DNA from: Rhizobium sp. J15
GTDB taxonomy: Bacteria; Pseudomonadota; Alphaproteobacteria; Rhizobiales; Rhizobiaceae
DNA length: 64,000 bases
Assembly (NCBI RefSeq): GCF_002531825.1
Contig: NZ_NWSX01000030.1
Coordinates: 1-64,000, forward strand
Direction: 5' to 3'
A model generated the notes under the pieces. It saw only the letters and a list, made by a program, of their open reading frames with translations. It was not told the DNA's origin and ran no database searches. Position 1 is the stretch's first letter. Each line of letters opens with the position of its first letter. Shown here piece after piece: positions 25,595 through 33,548 of this stretch. A program made the position numbers and the translations under genes.

Positions 25595-25990
25595 TAAAAC
25601 GGGAATGGTTCGGGGCAATCGAAGGAGACAACAAACCATGGCCTCCCGGTCCAAGCACTGGGGGATATTGGCCGCACACTCCACGGACGCTTCGCCCGCA
25701 TGTCGATCAACACAATACCCTCGCCCGCTCCCGGCTGCGGCAGGCTGTGAGCACCTCGATAACATTTCTGCTGATCGGCGAGGTCGCCGCGGCACCGCAT
25801 TGCCGTCTGCACACCGTGCTCCAATCCCGGGTGAAGCTGTTCACGCGGGCGTCGAATGAGTGATCTTCCCCAAACGTGCCCGCTCCCAAGCACCTGAGCC
25901 GCCGATGGGTCGCCAGGTACATCGCCATTGGCAAACACGCAACCGGAACGATCTGAGCCGGCTTCATCCGCGGAGCCAAGCTCGGTGAGA
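25595..25990 (+). other. Inverted copy of DUF736 leader followed by decayed DNA
   Basis: GGGAATGGTTCGGGGCAATC then GAAGGAGACAACAAACCATGG repeats the leader and start of the DUF736 gene (25381-25420, opposite strand) with only a few differences. The frame that starts at ATG 25638 (MASRSKHWGILAAHSTD) does not resemble DUF736 or any family that I know, and the DNA up to 25990 holds no recognisable gene. A second small gene with the same leader has probably decayed or been replaced. Confidence 0.45.
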
Positions 25991-26389
25991 TCACAAGGCA
26001 ACAGGATCGGAGCAAGTCACAAACGGAATGCCATAAAGCGCGACATTTTGATCGTCCGAAACCAAATACGCTCCCTCCGCCACGGCTTGCGCCATGAGCA
26101 GATGATCGAAAGGATCGCGGTGATGAAGTGGAAGAGCAGCGAGAGCGATAAGATGCGCGTCCGAGATATCCAGCCGGTCGAAACCTTGATCCGGCAAAAT
26201 CGCAACAATCTCTTCGATATCGGCATCAAGTTTGCCGATGCGCAGCTTCACAGTGATTTCCCAAAGGGAGACAGCACTGACGAGGACATCATTCTCGGGA
26301 TCGCCAATAAGGCGACGCGCATGGTTCCCTAGCTTCTCGTCGTCGTTCAGCCACCACAGCAAGGCATGTGTATCGAGCAGCAGCCTCAC
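25991..26389 (-). CDS. PIN-domain toxin of a VapBC-like pair
   Basis: A 132-residue ribonuclease-type toxin. PIN residues are visible: Asp6 in LLLDTHALLWW, Glu about 44 in SAVSLWEITVK, Asp about 92 in HHRDPFDHLLMAQA and Asp about 110 in LVSDDQNVALYG. WEI-type members of this family cleave RNA in other bacteria. The ATG overlaps the antitoxin stop by four bases (ATGA), so the two are translated together. All acidic residues are present, so the toxin looks intact. Confidence 0.9.
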   Translation of the reverse strand: MRLLLDTHALLWWLNDDEKLGNHARRLIGDPENDVLVSAVSLWEITVKLRIGKLDADIEEIVAILPDQGFDRLDISDAHLIALAALPLHHRDPFDHLLMAQAVAEGAYLVSDDQNVALYGIPFVTCSDPVAL

Positions 26390-26652
26390 GTCCCGTCTTC
26401 CATGGACTTCAGAACATCCGCCGGCAGACCATCGAAGTCATCGGCAACTTTGATCTTTCCGCGCAACGCGCCTGGTTTCCGCATGACGACGCCGGCTGAC
26501 GGCGGGCCGATTTCGGCGACAACCTTGTGATGCGACGTCAGGACGAACCGCTGGCCGTCTTCGACCTGCTTGAGGAAAGACGTCAGGTTGCCGCGAAATT
26601 CCCGCACGCCGACACGGCGGGGAGATGGTATCTGCTGCCGAGATTGGGTCAT
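26386..26652 (-). CDS. Phd/YefM-type antitoxin
   Basis: An 88-residue antitoxin starting at ATG 26652 (MTQSRQQIPSPRRVGVREF). VREFRGNLTSFLKQVEDGQR then FVLTSHHKVVAEI is the Phd/YefM DNA-binding fold. The C-terminal 40 residues (VMRKPGALRGKIKVADDFDG) would bind the PIN toxin encoded immediately downstream. An upstream in-frame start at 26688 would add 12 residues without better signals. Antitoxin-first order and a four-base overlap are standard for such loci, which stabilise plasmids. Confidence 0.88.
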   Translation of the reverse strand: MTQSRQQIPSPRRVGVREFRGNLTSFLKQVEDGQRFVLTSHHKVVAEIGPPSAGVVMRKPGALRGKIKVADDFDGLPADVLKSMEDGT

Positions 26653-26736
26653 GGCGAAGCTCCGTTTCAGCGGCAAATGTGTACACAATTTTTGCGAAAT
26701 GCAAGCATCTCCTTCAGCCGTATGGACAGATGGCGC

Positions 26737-27599
26737 TTACGCGCCATCTCCCGCCGCTTGCCAAAACGGAGATGCCAAGTCGGCGGGCCTTGTCGGCAAG
26801 ATTGCCGGTAATGCCGGAGCCGGGGAAGATGACGACGCCAGCCGGCATGACCGAGAGCATGTCGTCATTGCGGCGGAACGGTGCGGCCTTGGCGTGCTTC
26901 GTCCATTCGGTTTGAAGGCGATCTGTATCACCTTGCGCGCTTCTGCCCAGCAGGCAGCGATACGTTCGGCGCCCTTCGGCGAGCCGCCGTGCAGCAGCAC
27001 CATGTCGGGATATTTGGCGAGGGCTTGATCGAGTTTCGCCCAGATTCGTTCGTGATCATTGTAGTCGATGCCGCCGCCGAAGGCGATCTTGGTGCCTGCC
27101 GGGATCAGCACTTCGGTCTCGGCGCGCCGGCGGGCGGATGGAAAGTCTCTGGAGTCGATCATCGCCGCGGTCATGTTGGCGTGGCTGACCTTGGAGCCCG
27201 TCCGCGGCCGCCATGCCGAGCCGCATTGGCTTCGAAGTGGTCGCCCGCATAGGCGCGCATGAACTCGAAGGCATTGCGGCGCTCAAGCAGCGTGATGCCT
27301 TCGGCAACGAGGCGCTCCAACTCGACACTCTTGACCTCCGAGCCGTCCTGCTCGCGCTGACCGTTGCGTTGGCTATCCTCATTACGCTGAAGCTCCCGCT
27401 GGATGCGCTCGCCGGCGCGGTGGAAGAGATTGACCGTCGACCACAGGAGGTCTTCGAGATCGGGCTCCAGGCGGGTATCGCCGAGCATTTCGAATAGAGC
27501 ATCGAACATGGCGGTCAGCGCCGACTGGACGACCGGCTCCTCCGGCAGCGGACGCGGGTCCGGTTCATCCTGGAAGGGGCGATGGCCGTAGATCTGCAT
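26737..27599 (-). pseudogene. DUF2493-type plasmid protein with three frameshifts
   Basis: Joined across three one-base shifts the region encodes a protein of about 287 residues typical of rhizobial plasmids. The N-terminal half (MQIYGHRPFQDEPDPRPLPE to AYAGDHFEA) leads to a C-terminal DUF2493 domain (LIPAGTKIAFGGGIDYNDHE, MVLLHGGSPKGAERIAACWA, then VMPAGVVIFPGSGITGNLAD in the shifted frame). The family fold is Rossmann-like and related to nucleotide-sugar or DprA-like domains; function is unknown. The shifts fall near 27225, 26907 and 26764, each where one base in a short homopolymer seems lost or gained. The gene may be dead, or the sequence may contain errors. Confidence 0.75.
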
Positions 27600-27927
27600 C
27601 TCGTAGATGAAACGGTCGGTTGGGGACGAGGCGGGGCGGGGCTCGAAGGCGTCGTCGATGGGAAGACTTAGGTTCAGATGGTCTCCGTCGGATTTGGGCC
27701 GCGCCTCTCGCGGCCTGACGGCGATCCCTGTCCACGCGGCAGACGGGCCGGAACCGCGGCGCCTGACGCCGCGGCGAAGCGCCGGGCGGCGGAAGGGAGG
27801 TTTCTTGCTGTGCCAGGAATGGCGGGCCGCACGCGGCCCAAGCCAGGGGAAGAAACCTGAGCGACCCGCTGAAGGCCCGCCCGCCGCATGGTAAGGGTCG
27901 CCTCTCGGCAGGCCCGCGGGCGGGCGC
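27600..27927. other. GC-rich intergenic stretch, no gene recognised
   Basis: It lies between the DUF2493-type gene and the toprim relic and is very GC-rich with short inverted repeats such as GCCCGCGGGCGGGC near 27910. I see no credible gene. Confidence 0.4.
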
Positions 27928-28270
27928 CTACCCGTGCGGCGACCGGCAGAGACCTGCCATCCTGTAGGCCCTCACGCCCTCACCTTCCCCGTCCGGCTCG
28001 ATCATGCGGGCAGAAAGGCCAGAGCGTTTCAGAACGAGCTGCGCCCTGAGATTAGCGATGAGCCGTTCCGGACTGAGCCGGCGCAGATCCTCGTTGAAGT
28101 CGCCGAACTCCGGGGCAAGCACTAGCGGCAGGATCCCCAGCGCCTGGGCGCGGTAGCTCAATCCCTCGATACGTGCCGGCCGGCCGCATCGGCGTCAGCT
28201 GCGATGTAGAGACGCCGGCAGCCATCGGGCAGTCGGAAGGCGGCAAGGTGATCGGCGGTTCAGTGCCGGC
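27928..28270 (-). pseudogene. Toprim-domain primase-like protein, C-terminal relic
   Basis: Two frames give HLAAFRLPDGCRRLYIAADA then DAAGRH (28250-28175), and ILPLVLAPEFGDFNEDLRRL (28140-28080). This is the toprim DxD strand and the 'P-x-x-GDFNDDLRxLG' ending of the large toprim proteins on rhizobial plasmids. A frame change near 28165 separates the pieces and everything upstream of about 28270 is missing, so only about 110 of the usual 300 or more residues survive. Confidence 0.65.
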
Positions 28271-28342
28271 CGGCTCGAAGGGCTGGGTAGCACGCGATTA
28301 GAACTCACTTCATGCTGGCGCAGCCTCTACATTTTGACCGGC

Positions 28343-28392
28343 TGACTTCTAATCAACGCACCGTTGACTTCTAATTATCATGATCGTTAATT
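28343..28392 (+). promoter_or_regulatory. Tandem repeat and promoter-like sequence
   Basis: TGACTTCTAAT is repeated at 28343-28353 and 28365-28375, a 22-base period or about two helical turns. The second copy overlaps a -35-like TTGACT (28364-28369), 17 bases before a -10-like TTAATT (28387-28392). It looks like a promoter with two operator half-sites facing the DUF1173 gene. Confidence 0.4.
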
Positions 28393-28467
28393 TTAATTTT
28401 TGGAGGCTGGAATGCACGTATCTTCTTTCCTGCCTTGGCGTTGAAATCGGCCCCAGCGGCCGTAACA

Positions 28468-28497
28468 TTTACATACTAACTATTTTGCGCTAGTAAA
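28468..28497 (+). promoter_or_regulatory. Second copy of the tra operator motif with -35 box
   Basis: ATACTAACTA (28473-28482), eight bases, then TAGTAAA (28491-28497) is the inverse of the motif at 20250-20274, with all 17 fixed bases identical. A -35-like TTTACA (28468-28473) starts it, so the motif fills the promoter spacer. It lies 72 bases before the DUF1173 start. Confidence 0.6.
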
Positions 28498-28568
28498 GTC
28501 CGCGAAGCTCATGCTACGCCTTCCTTTTACGGCTCGATCAGCCTTTGGCCAGGCAAGGGAGGAACGAC

Positions 28569-29759
28569 GTGCGACAGTTTTTGATCGGCAACCAGGCGTT
28601 CGACGACAGTTCTCCAGAGTTTCTGCCGCAGCTCGAACGCGCTTACGAACAGAAGCTCAGGCCACTTTGCCCGTGTCGGCAACCGCCGGTGCCGATGTAC
28701 ATTGCCCGGATGGATGGCCAATTCCTGATCAAACGCATGCCGCTCTCAGGCCGGCAGCATGATCCCGGCTGCTCGTCTTACGACCCGCCGTATGAGCTAT
28801 CCGGCCTCGGGCCGTTGATCGGCAACGCCATCCAAATCGACGCGGCGACCGGTGCGGCAACGCTGAAACTCAATTTTTCGCTGTCGAAACGAGGGGGCCG
28901 ATCGACGTCGACATCGCCTTCGGAGCCGTCGGAGACTGTGCGAAGCGAGCCCAAGAAGCTCTCGCTCAGGGCGATGCTCCATTATCTCTGGGACATGGGG
29001 GAGCTGACGGAATGGACCTCGCTATGGGCCGGGAAACGCGGCTGGGGGCGCGTGCGCAGCAGTCTGGTGAACGCGGCAAAGCAGATGATCGTCCGCGGCG
29101 GCCCTCTCAGCGATATCTTGTTTGTCCCGGAAGTGTTTCATCAGGACGACAAAGAGGGGATTTCAGCGCGGCGTGCGGCTATGTTGGCCGGCGCCCAGTT
29201 AACCGGTCCCGGTCCGCGGAAACTGATGATGACCGTCGGAGAGGTAAAGGAATTTTCCTCAGCGCGCGATGGCCAGAAGATGCTGGTGCGCCACCTGCCT
29301 TTCCCCTTCATGCTCGATGAGGGGGCGTGGAAACGGTTGAATGCCCGATATGAAACCGAACTGGAACTGTGGCGATCCAACGAGGGGTTTCATCTCATCG
29401 TCATCGCCACGTTCGGCATTTCGGGAGCGGGGATAGCTTCGGTCGAGGAAGTGGCGCTGATGGTGGTCAACGAGAACTGGATCCCGTTCGAAACCATCCA
29501 TGAACAGCGTCTCCTGGAGCGGCTCTCCAGCCTGAAGCGAAGGAGCGTGAAAGGACTCCGGTTCGATCTTTCGCGCGACCAGCCGATTGCCTCCGTGACC
29601 TTACCGGAGGCAAGGCCAGCGCCGATCGCCATGTTCATCGTTCCGACGAAGGCCGACGAAGACTACGACGTTGCATTGAATGAGATGATCGCCGCGAGAG
29701 CCGAGATGACGCCGTGGATCTGGCGTGTAGCCGACGGCGAAATGCCGCGGCTGCCATAA
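28569..29759 (+). CDS. DUF1173 family protein
   Basis: A 396-residue protein. The GTG at 28569 is chosen because AAGGGAGG lies eight bases before it. Similarity to DUF1173 is strong throughout: RPLCPCRQPPVPMYIARMDG with a cysteine pair, QFLIKRMPLSGRQHDPGCSS, LSLRAMLHYLWDMGELTEWT, LVGEVKEF-like TVGEVKEFSSARDGQKMLVR, VVNENWIPFE and a terminal MTPWIWRVADGEMPRLP. The N-terminal C-P-C...H-D-P-G-C arrangement suggests a metal site. DUF1173 genes belong to the transferable backbone of many proteobacterial plasmids but have no assigned function. Sharing an operator-like motif with tra genes points to a role in conjugation. Confidence 0.92.
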   Translation: MRQFLIGNQAFDDSSPEFLPQLERAYEQKLRPLCPCRQPPVPMYIARMDGQFLIKRMPLSGRQHDPGCSSYDPPYELSGLGPLIGNAIQIDAATGAATLKLNFSLSKRGGRSTSTSPSEPSETVRSEPKKLSLRAMLHYLWDMGELTEWTSLWAGKRGWGRVRSSLVNAAKQMIVRGGPLSDILFVPEVFHQDDKEGISARRAAMLAGAQLTGPGPRKLMMTVGEVKEFSSARDGQKMLVRHLPFPFMLDEGAWKRLNARYETELELWRSNEGFHLIVIATFGISGAGIASVEEVALMVVNENWIPFETIHEQRLLERLSSLKRRSVKGLRFDLSRDQPIASVTLPEARPAPIAMFIVPTKADEDYDVALNEMIAARAEMTPWIWRVADGEMPRLP

Positions 29760-30223
29760 TCCACACCAGCCTCCTTGGTCAGCGACGTAGACGCCCTAAA
29801 AGGAAGCCATCGAGCGGGCGATCTCGACTGCGTGAAGCTATATCCCGGTCAAATCGGCCCAGAGAACTCTCTGCCATTTCTGCATAGCTGCACTGCACAA
29901 AAAATGTTTACCAAGCGGTCAAAATATGAGCATATTGCCTCCAGTTGATGCAATCGATGGTTTTCCTCCCAGTGCCATCGTATCAGCTGTTCCCCTCTGG
30001 AGGTTATTGACCTTCACACCTTAAAGGGCCCTGGTTTTCCAGCGGCCCTATTTTTCTGCATAGTTGGTGAGGCGGCCCCCTTTGCATTGCATGACCACAT
30101 CGAAAGCGGAGCGCTTGCGGTTGGCGGGTAACCCACGCTTCAAGTTGGCGGGTCGAGCTTGTTCGCCGCGCGCTCCTATGGCACCCAGAAATCGGAGATG
30201 GAAAGCGGAGCATATTTCAGTTA
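29760..30223. other. Intergenic stretch, no gene recognised
   Basis: About 460 bases between the DUF1173 gene and the promoter of the next toxin-antitoxin pair. Short frames here lack ribosome sites and family signatures. An AT-rich part near 29890-29960 is unlike its surroundings. Confidence 0.4.
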
Positions 30224-30252
30224 TTGCAGTTATAAGCGACTTGCCCTATATA
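30224..30252 (+). promoter_or_regulatory. Promoter of toxin-antitoxin operon
   Basis: TTGCAG (30224-30229), a 17-base spacer, and TATATA (30247-30252) form a good sigma-70-type promoter 21 bases before the antitoxin ATG. Confidence 0.5.
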
Positions 30253-30272
30253 CATGGTCAGAGGTGTTCGCC

Positions 30273-30719
30273 ATGACCAGCCATGTTCTTCAATTTACCA
30301 AATTGTCGGATCGCGACCGCAAGGCCGTCGCGCCTATGCCAAATCTGGCGGAGGGCGACCAACTGGAACTACGGATTCGCCGTGAAGGTGGACAACTTCA
30401 AACCCTTTCTCTCCCAGCCTCGGCTCTCGCACCTGTCGAAGCACTCCTCGATCATCTGTTGCGCGGCAAGCGTGTTGCCGTGCTCACGGAAGATCAGGAA
30501 TTGAGCCCGACCGACGCCTCCACCATCCTCGGCATCTCACGTCCTCTCGTGGTGCTGCGCATGGATCGCGGCGATCTGCCCTTCCGCTATGTCGGCAAGC
30601 ACCGCCGAGCCAAGTTGAAGGATGTTCTCGCGCTCAAGGACAAGCTCGATGCTCGCCAGAAAAGCCTCGACGCGCTGGCCGAGGACACAGAGGATCTGAT
30701 CGTCAATCATGGCCTCTAA
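30273..30719 (+). CDS. Excisionase-fold antitoxin
   Basis: A 148-residue protein from ATG 30273 (MTSHVLQFTKLSDRD). The core LSPTDASTILGISRPLVVLR, then LPFRYVGKHRRAKLKDVLAL is an excisionase/MerR-like helix-turn-helix as used by antitoxins partnered with long PIN proteins. The N-terminal 75 residues (LELRIRREGGQLQTLSLPAS) are less conserved and may bind the toxin or another monomer. The stop overlaps the PIN gene start by eleven bases. A good promoter lies directly upstream, so this is a self-contained operon. Confidence 0.85.
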   Translation: MTSHVLQFTKLSDRDRKAVAPMPNLAEGDQLELRIRREGGQLQTLSLPASALAPVEALLDHLLRGKRVAVLTEDQELSPTDASTILGISRPLVVLRMDRGDLPFRYVGKHRRAKLKDVLALKDKLDARQKSLDALAEDTEDLIVNHGL

Positions 30720-31287
30720 GCCGCCTGTCGCGGTCTATGATGCCTGCGTCCTCTACCCTTTCCATTTGCGTAATGTCTTGGTCCAGTGTGCTTTCGACGG
30801 TCTCGTCGACGCACGCTGGACCGACGACATCCACGCCGAGTGGATTCGCAATCTGGCCATCGGCTCACCCGATATACCCTTCGCCCGTCTGAAAGCGACC
30901 CGTGATCGGATCAAGGAAGTTTTGCCCGATGCCGATGTCGGCAACCACCGAATTCTCATCCCCGACCTCTCGCTACCGGATCCGGATGATCGTCATGTTT
31001 TAGCTGCAGCCATCGCCGGAAAGGCTTCTCTGATTGTCACGTGGAATCTCAAGGATTTCCCAGCCGCGGACCTTCGGCCTCATGGGGTGGCCTGCGTGTC
31101 GCCAGACAATTTCCTCGTGGGCCTCCATTCCACGTTTTCGAGCGCATTGATCGACAGCATCAGGCGCGGCCGGTTGAATTTACGGAAGACGGTGCCGGCG
31201 GTTCACGAATTCATTGATGCACTGGACCATCAGGGGCTCCGCGCGTTTTCAGTGGTCCTGCGTGAGAAGGCCGCACAATTGGACTGA
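30709..31287 (+). CDS. PIN-domain toxin
   Basis: A 192-residue PIN protein. VAVYDACVLYPFHLRNVLVQ contains the first catalytic Asp. Next come WTDDIHAEWIRNL with its Glu, then LSLPDPDDRHVLAAAIAGKA and LIVTWNLKDFPAADLRP, which hold the other acidic residues. It is longer than VapC and resembles the group paired with excisionase-fold antitoxins in rhizobia and other alphaproteobacteria, with a C-terminal helical extension (residues 140-192). It converges on virB11. Probable role: RNA cleavage when the antitoxin is lost, giving plasmid maintenance. Confidence 0.87.
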   Translation: MASKPPVAVYDACVLYPFHLRNVLVQCAFDGLVDARWTDDIHAEWIRNLAIGSPDIPFARLKATRDRIKEVLPDADVGNHRILIPDLSLPDPDDRHVLAAAIAGKASLIVTWNLKDFPAADLRPHGVACVSPDNFLVGLHSTFSSALIDSIRRGRLNLRKTVPAVHEFIDALDHQGLRAFSVVLREKAAQLD

Positions 31288-31330
31288 CGGTCGAGACCGA
31301 CAGAATTGTTTGAGGCCCGGACGCAACCCG

Positions 31331-32359
31331 TTAAGCTCGATCCGACGAAGAGCGGCCGAGGTCAGTCGCGGCGTCTCGATAGTAGATCTCGCTCACCCGA
31401 AACCGGCCGTCGATCCGCTTGCATTGGATGATGATGTCGACCGCGATCGTCAACATCTCGCGGATGTCGTGCCGTTCGAGGTCCCCACCACCCTCCGACT
31501 CCTTGACCAGCAAAGTCAGCTGCTCAAAGGCGAGGCGGGCCGAGTCGGCATGGACCGTGGTGATGGAGCCAGGATGGCCGGAGTTGACATTGCGGATGTA
31601 GTAGAATGCCGTCCCGTCCCGCAGCTCCTGCAGCAAAATGCGGTCGGGCCGCATGCGCAGGCAGGATTCGAGCAGGTCCTTCGCGCCGACCTTGGCGAGC
31701 CCCTGCCCGCCTTTGGAGTAAAGGAGCCGAACATGGTTGGGCTGCGGGACCACCAGCTCGGGAGTGTCTTCGATCGAAATAATCCGCTCGCTTTGCGGAA
31801 TGTGGCGGATCAGCGCTTTCGATAGAGTTGTTTTTCCCGACCCGGTGGCGCCGGAGATGATGATGTTCTTTCTTGCAAACACCGCCTCCCGGAGAAACGC
31901 TTTGTAGGCGCCAATGCGATAGTATTCCAACAGCCTTTGGTCCGATCGGCTCGCGTCGCCGTCGACCCGCAAAACGTCGGCGAACAATCCTCCATGATCG
32001 AGATCCTCAAGGGTCAGCGACACGGAGGACGGCTTGCGGATGGTGATGCTGACGGTTCCCTTCGTCGTTGCCGGCGGGATGACGATCTGGATCCGCTCAT
32101 CATCCGGCAGGGTCGCCGACAGGATCGGCCGCGTCTCGTCGATCGATTGATCGGAGAAGCTCGCGACGGCGCGAGCGAGACGCATCAGCCGGTCGAACGA
32201 AAGTTCGGGCATCTCATAGGTCTGCCATCCGTCCCTACCCTCCGTGACGACCTGTCCCGGCAGGTTGACGACGACCTCATAGAGCGTCTTGTCGCGTAGG
32301 AAGCGTGATAGTGGCGAAAGCAGTTCGCGCACGACGCCGGAGTCGGCAGCTTCAGTCAT
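31331..32359 (-). CDS. virB11: Type IV secretion ATPase VirB11
   Basis: A 342-residue hexameric traffic ATPase. An N-terminal domain (residues 1-140) is followed by Walker A IISGATGSGKTTLSKAL (about 170-186), the Asp box ERIISIEDTPELVV, Walker B region ILLQELRDGTAFYYI and the His box NSGHPGSITTVHA. All are intact. It works at the cytoplasmic base of the channel, switching between pilus assembly and DNA transfer. It is the last gene of the virB operon, eight bases after virB10. Confidence 0.95.
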   Translation of the reverse strand: MTEAADSGVVRELLSPLSRFLRDKTLYEVVVNLPGQVVTEGRDGWQTYEMPELSFDRLMRLARAVASFSDQSIDETRPILSATLPDDERIQIVIPPATTKGTVSITIRKPSSVSLTLEDLDHGGLFADVLRVDGDASRSDQRLLEYYRIGAYKAFLREAVFARKNIIISGATGSGKTTLSKALIRHIPQSERIISIEDTPELVVPQPNHVRLLYSKGGQGLAKVGAKDLLESCLRMRPDRILLQELRDGTAFYYIRNVNSGHPGSITTVHADSARLAFEQLTLLVKESEGGGDLERHDIREMLTIAVDIIIQCKRIDGRFRVSEIYYRDAATDLGRSSSDRA

Positions 32360-32367
32360 TGCCGAAC

Positions 32368-33540
32368 CTATTTTGTCACGAGCTTCGAGGAGGGGCTGAA
32401 ATCCCCAAGGACAGCACGGTCGTAGACGCGATTGCGGGGCTCGGTCACGCGAAGCCGATAAACGCTTGAGAAGTCGAGGTCGCGTGCGACGAAGATCGAA
32501 ACCAACTCGCCCTGATGTTTCATGAGCGTCGGCGGAATGTTGATCGACTGCTCGACGGCGATCGCCGCGGCCTGCTGACCGGCGCTGGTGGTATTTTGCG
32601 CTTCGACGTCGCTGTCCTGCAGCCGGCTGCTGGCATAGGAACTGGCATCACCGACGATCGACAGGAGCATTGCGCTGCCGAACCGCTCCCACCAATGGGT
32701 GTCCACATAACCATCGATGCCGGCCCGGCCAAGCGCATCGGTCGCCGGCGAAGCCAAAGTGATGATCACGCCTTTCGGCGTCTTCGCCCGGTTCCAGAGA
32801 ACGAACAGGCGCTTTTGGCCACGGCGAAGACCGCCGCGATATTCTCCGACGATCTGCGTGCCTTTTTCCATCAGCACCACACGGCCATTATCTGAGAGAA
32901 CGTCCCGGTTGATGACGCAGCTCGTGAACCCTGGCTGATCGGAGGAGAGCGCGGTCTCGAGAACGCAAGGAATGGATGTCCCCATTGCGACAATGAAATC
33001 GCGGTTGCCCAACGTGCCGGCGCGCGATCCCTGCAACTGCGTCGGCGTCAGCAAGCGGTTGAAGCGCTGGTCTTCGTTTTCACCCTGCGAGGCGAAGCCG
33101 CCGGGATTGGCGCCGAGCGGCACGTAATTCGAGGCCTGATCCGACGCCTCGCCCTGATCCTGCCGCCGCGTGGCCGGCGATTTCTCGCCGCCATAGGCGA
33201 TGACCGGCGCACGGCGGGCAGCGTCGAGCAGCTTGTCATCCTCGGTCGGCGCCTGCTCGGCGGCGACAGGCGTCGGGAGCTGAAATTGCGGCGGTGTCGC
33301 CACCGGCTGTGGCTCCTTCGCCGGTTCGAAATCCGATGTCTGCCGGATGACAACGCGCTCCGGCTGGGCACCGTCTGACGGTTTGTCCTGCCCTCGCATC
33401 GACCAGAGAGCGAAGGCGACAAAGACGACGATCGCCAACGCGACAGTGCCGCGTTTGAGGGTGGGGTTATTGTCGAGCCGGCCACCGGCCGCCGTCTCGG
33501 CCCGCTCGCCCGGAATCTGGGCAATCTCTTCCTCGGCCAT
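32368..33540 (-). CDS. virB10: Type IV secretion core protein VirB10
   Basis: A 390-residue protein from ATG 33540 (MAEEEIAQIPGERAET); the longer open frame overlaps virB9. A single membrane segment (about residues 30-47, GTVALAIVVFVAFALW) follows a short cytoplasmic tail, then a proline-rich stretch (ATPPQFQLPTPVAAEQAPTE). The C-terminal beta-barrel domain carries SIPCVLETALSSDQPGFTSC, LMEKGTQIVGEYRGGLRRGQ and a DTHWWERFGSAMLLSIVGD segment with the outer-membrane antenna. It spans both membranes and senses ATP use by VirB11 and TraG. Confidence 0.95.
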   Translation of the reverse strand: MAEEEIAQIPGERAETAAGGRLDNNPTLKRGTVALAIVVFVAFALWSMRGQDKPSDGAQPERVVIRQTSDFEPAKEPQPVATPPQFQLPTPVAAEQAPTEDDKLLDAARRAPVIAYGGEKSPATRRQDQGEASDQASNYVPLGANPGGFASQGENEDQRFNRLLTPTQLQGSRAGTLGNRDFIVAMGTSIPCVLETALSSDQPGFTSCVINRDVLSDNGRVVLMEKGTQIVGEYRGGLRRGQKRLFVLWNRAKTPKGVIITLASPATDALGRAGIDGYVDTHWWERFGSAMLLSIVGDASSYASSRLQDSDVEAQNTTSAGQQAAAIAVEQSINIPPTLMKHQGELVSIFVARDLDFSSVYRLRVTEPRNRVYDRAVLGDFSPSSKLVTK

Positions 33541-33548
33541 GTCACCTC

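Noticed and set aside
25740..25990. Possible DUF2958 gene behind the inverted leader (a VKLFT string is present)
   Set aside because: Only five residues match and the rest of the frame lacks the family pattern and contains stops.
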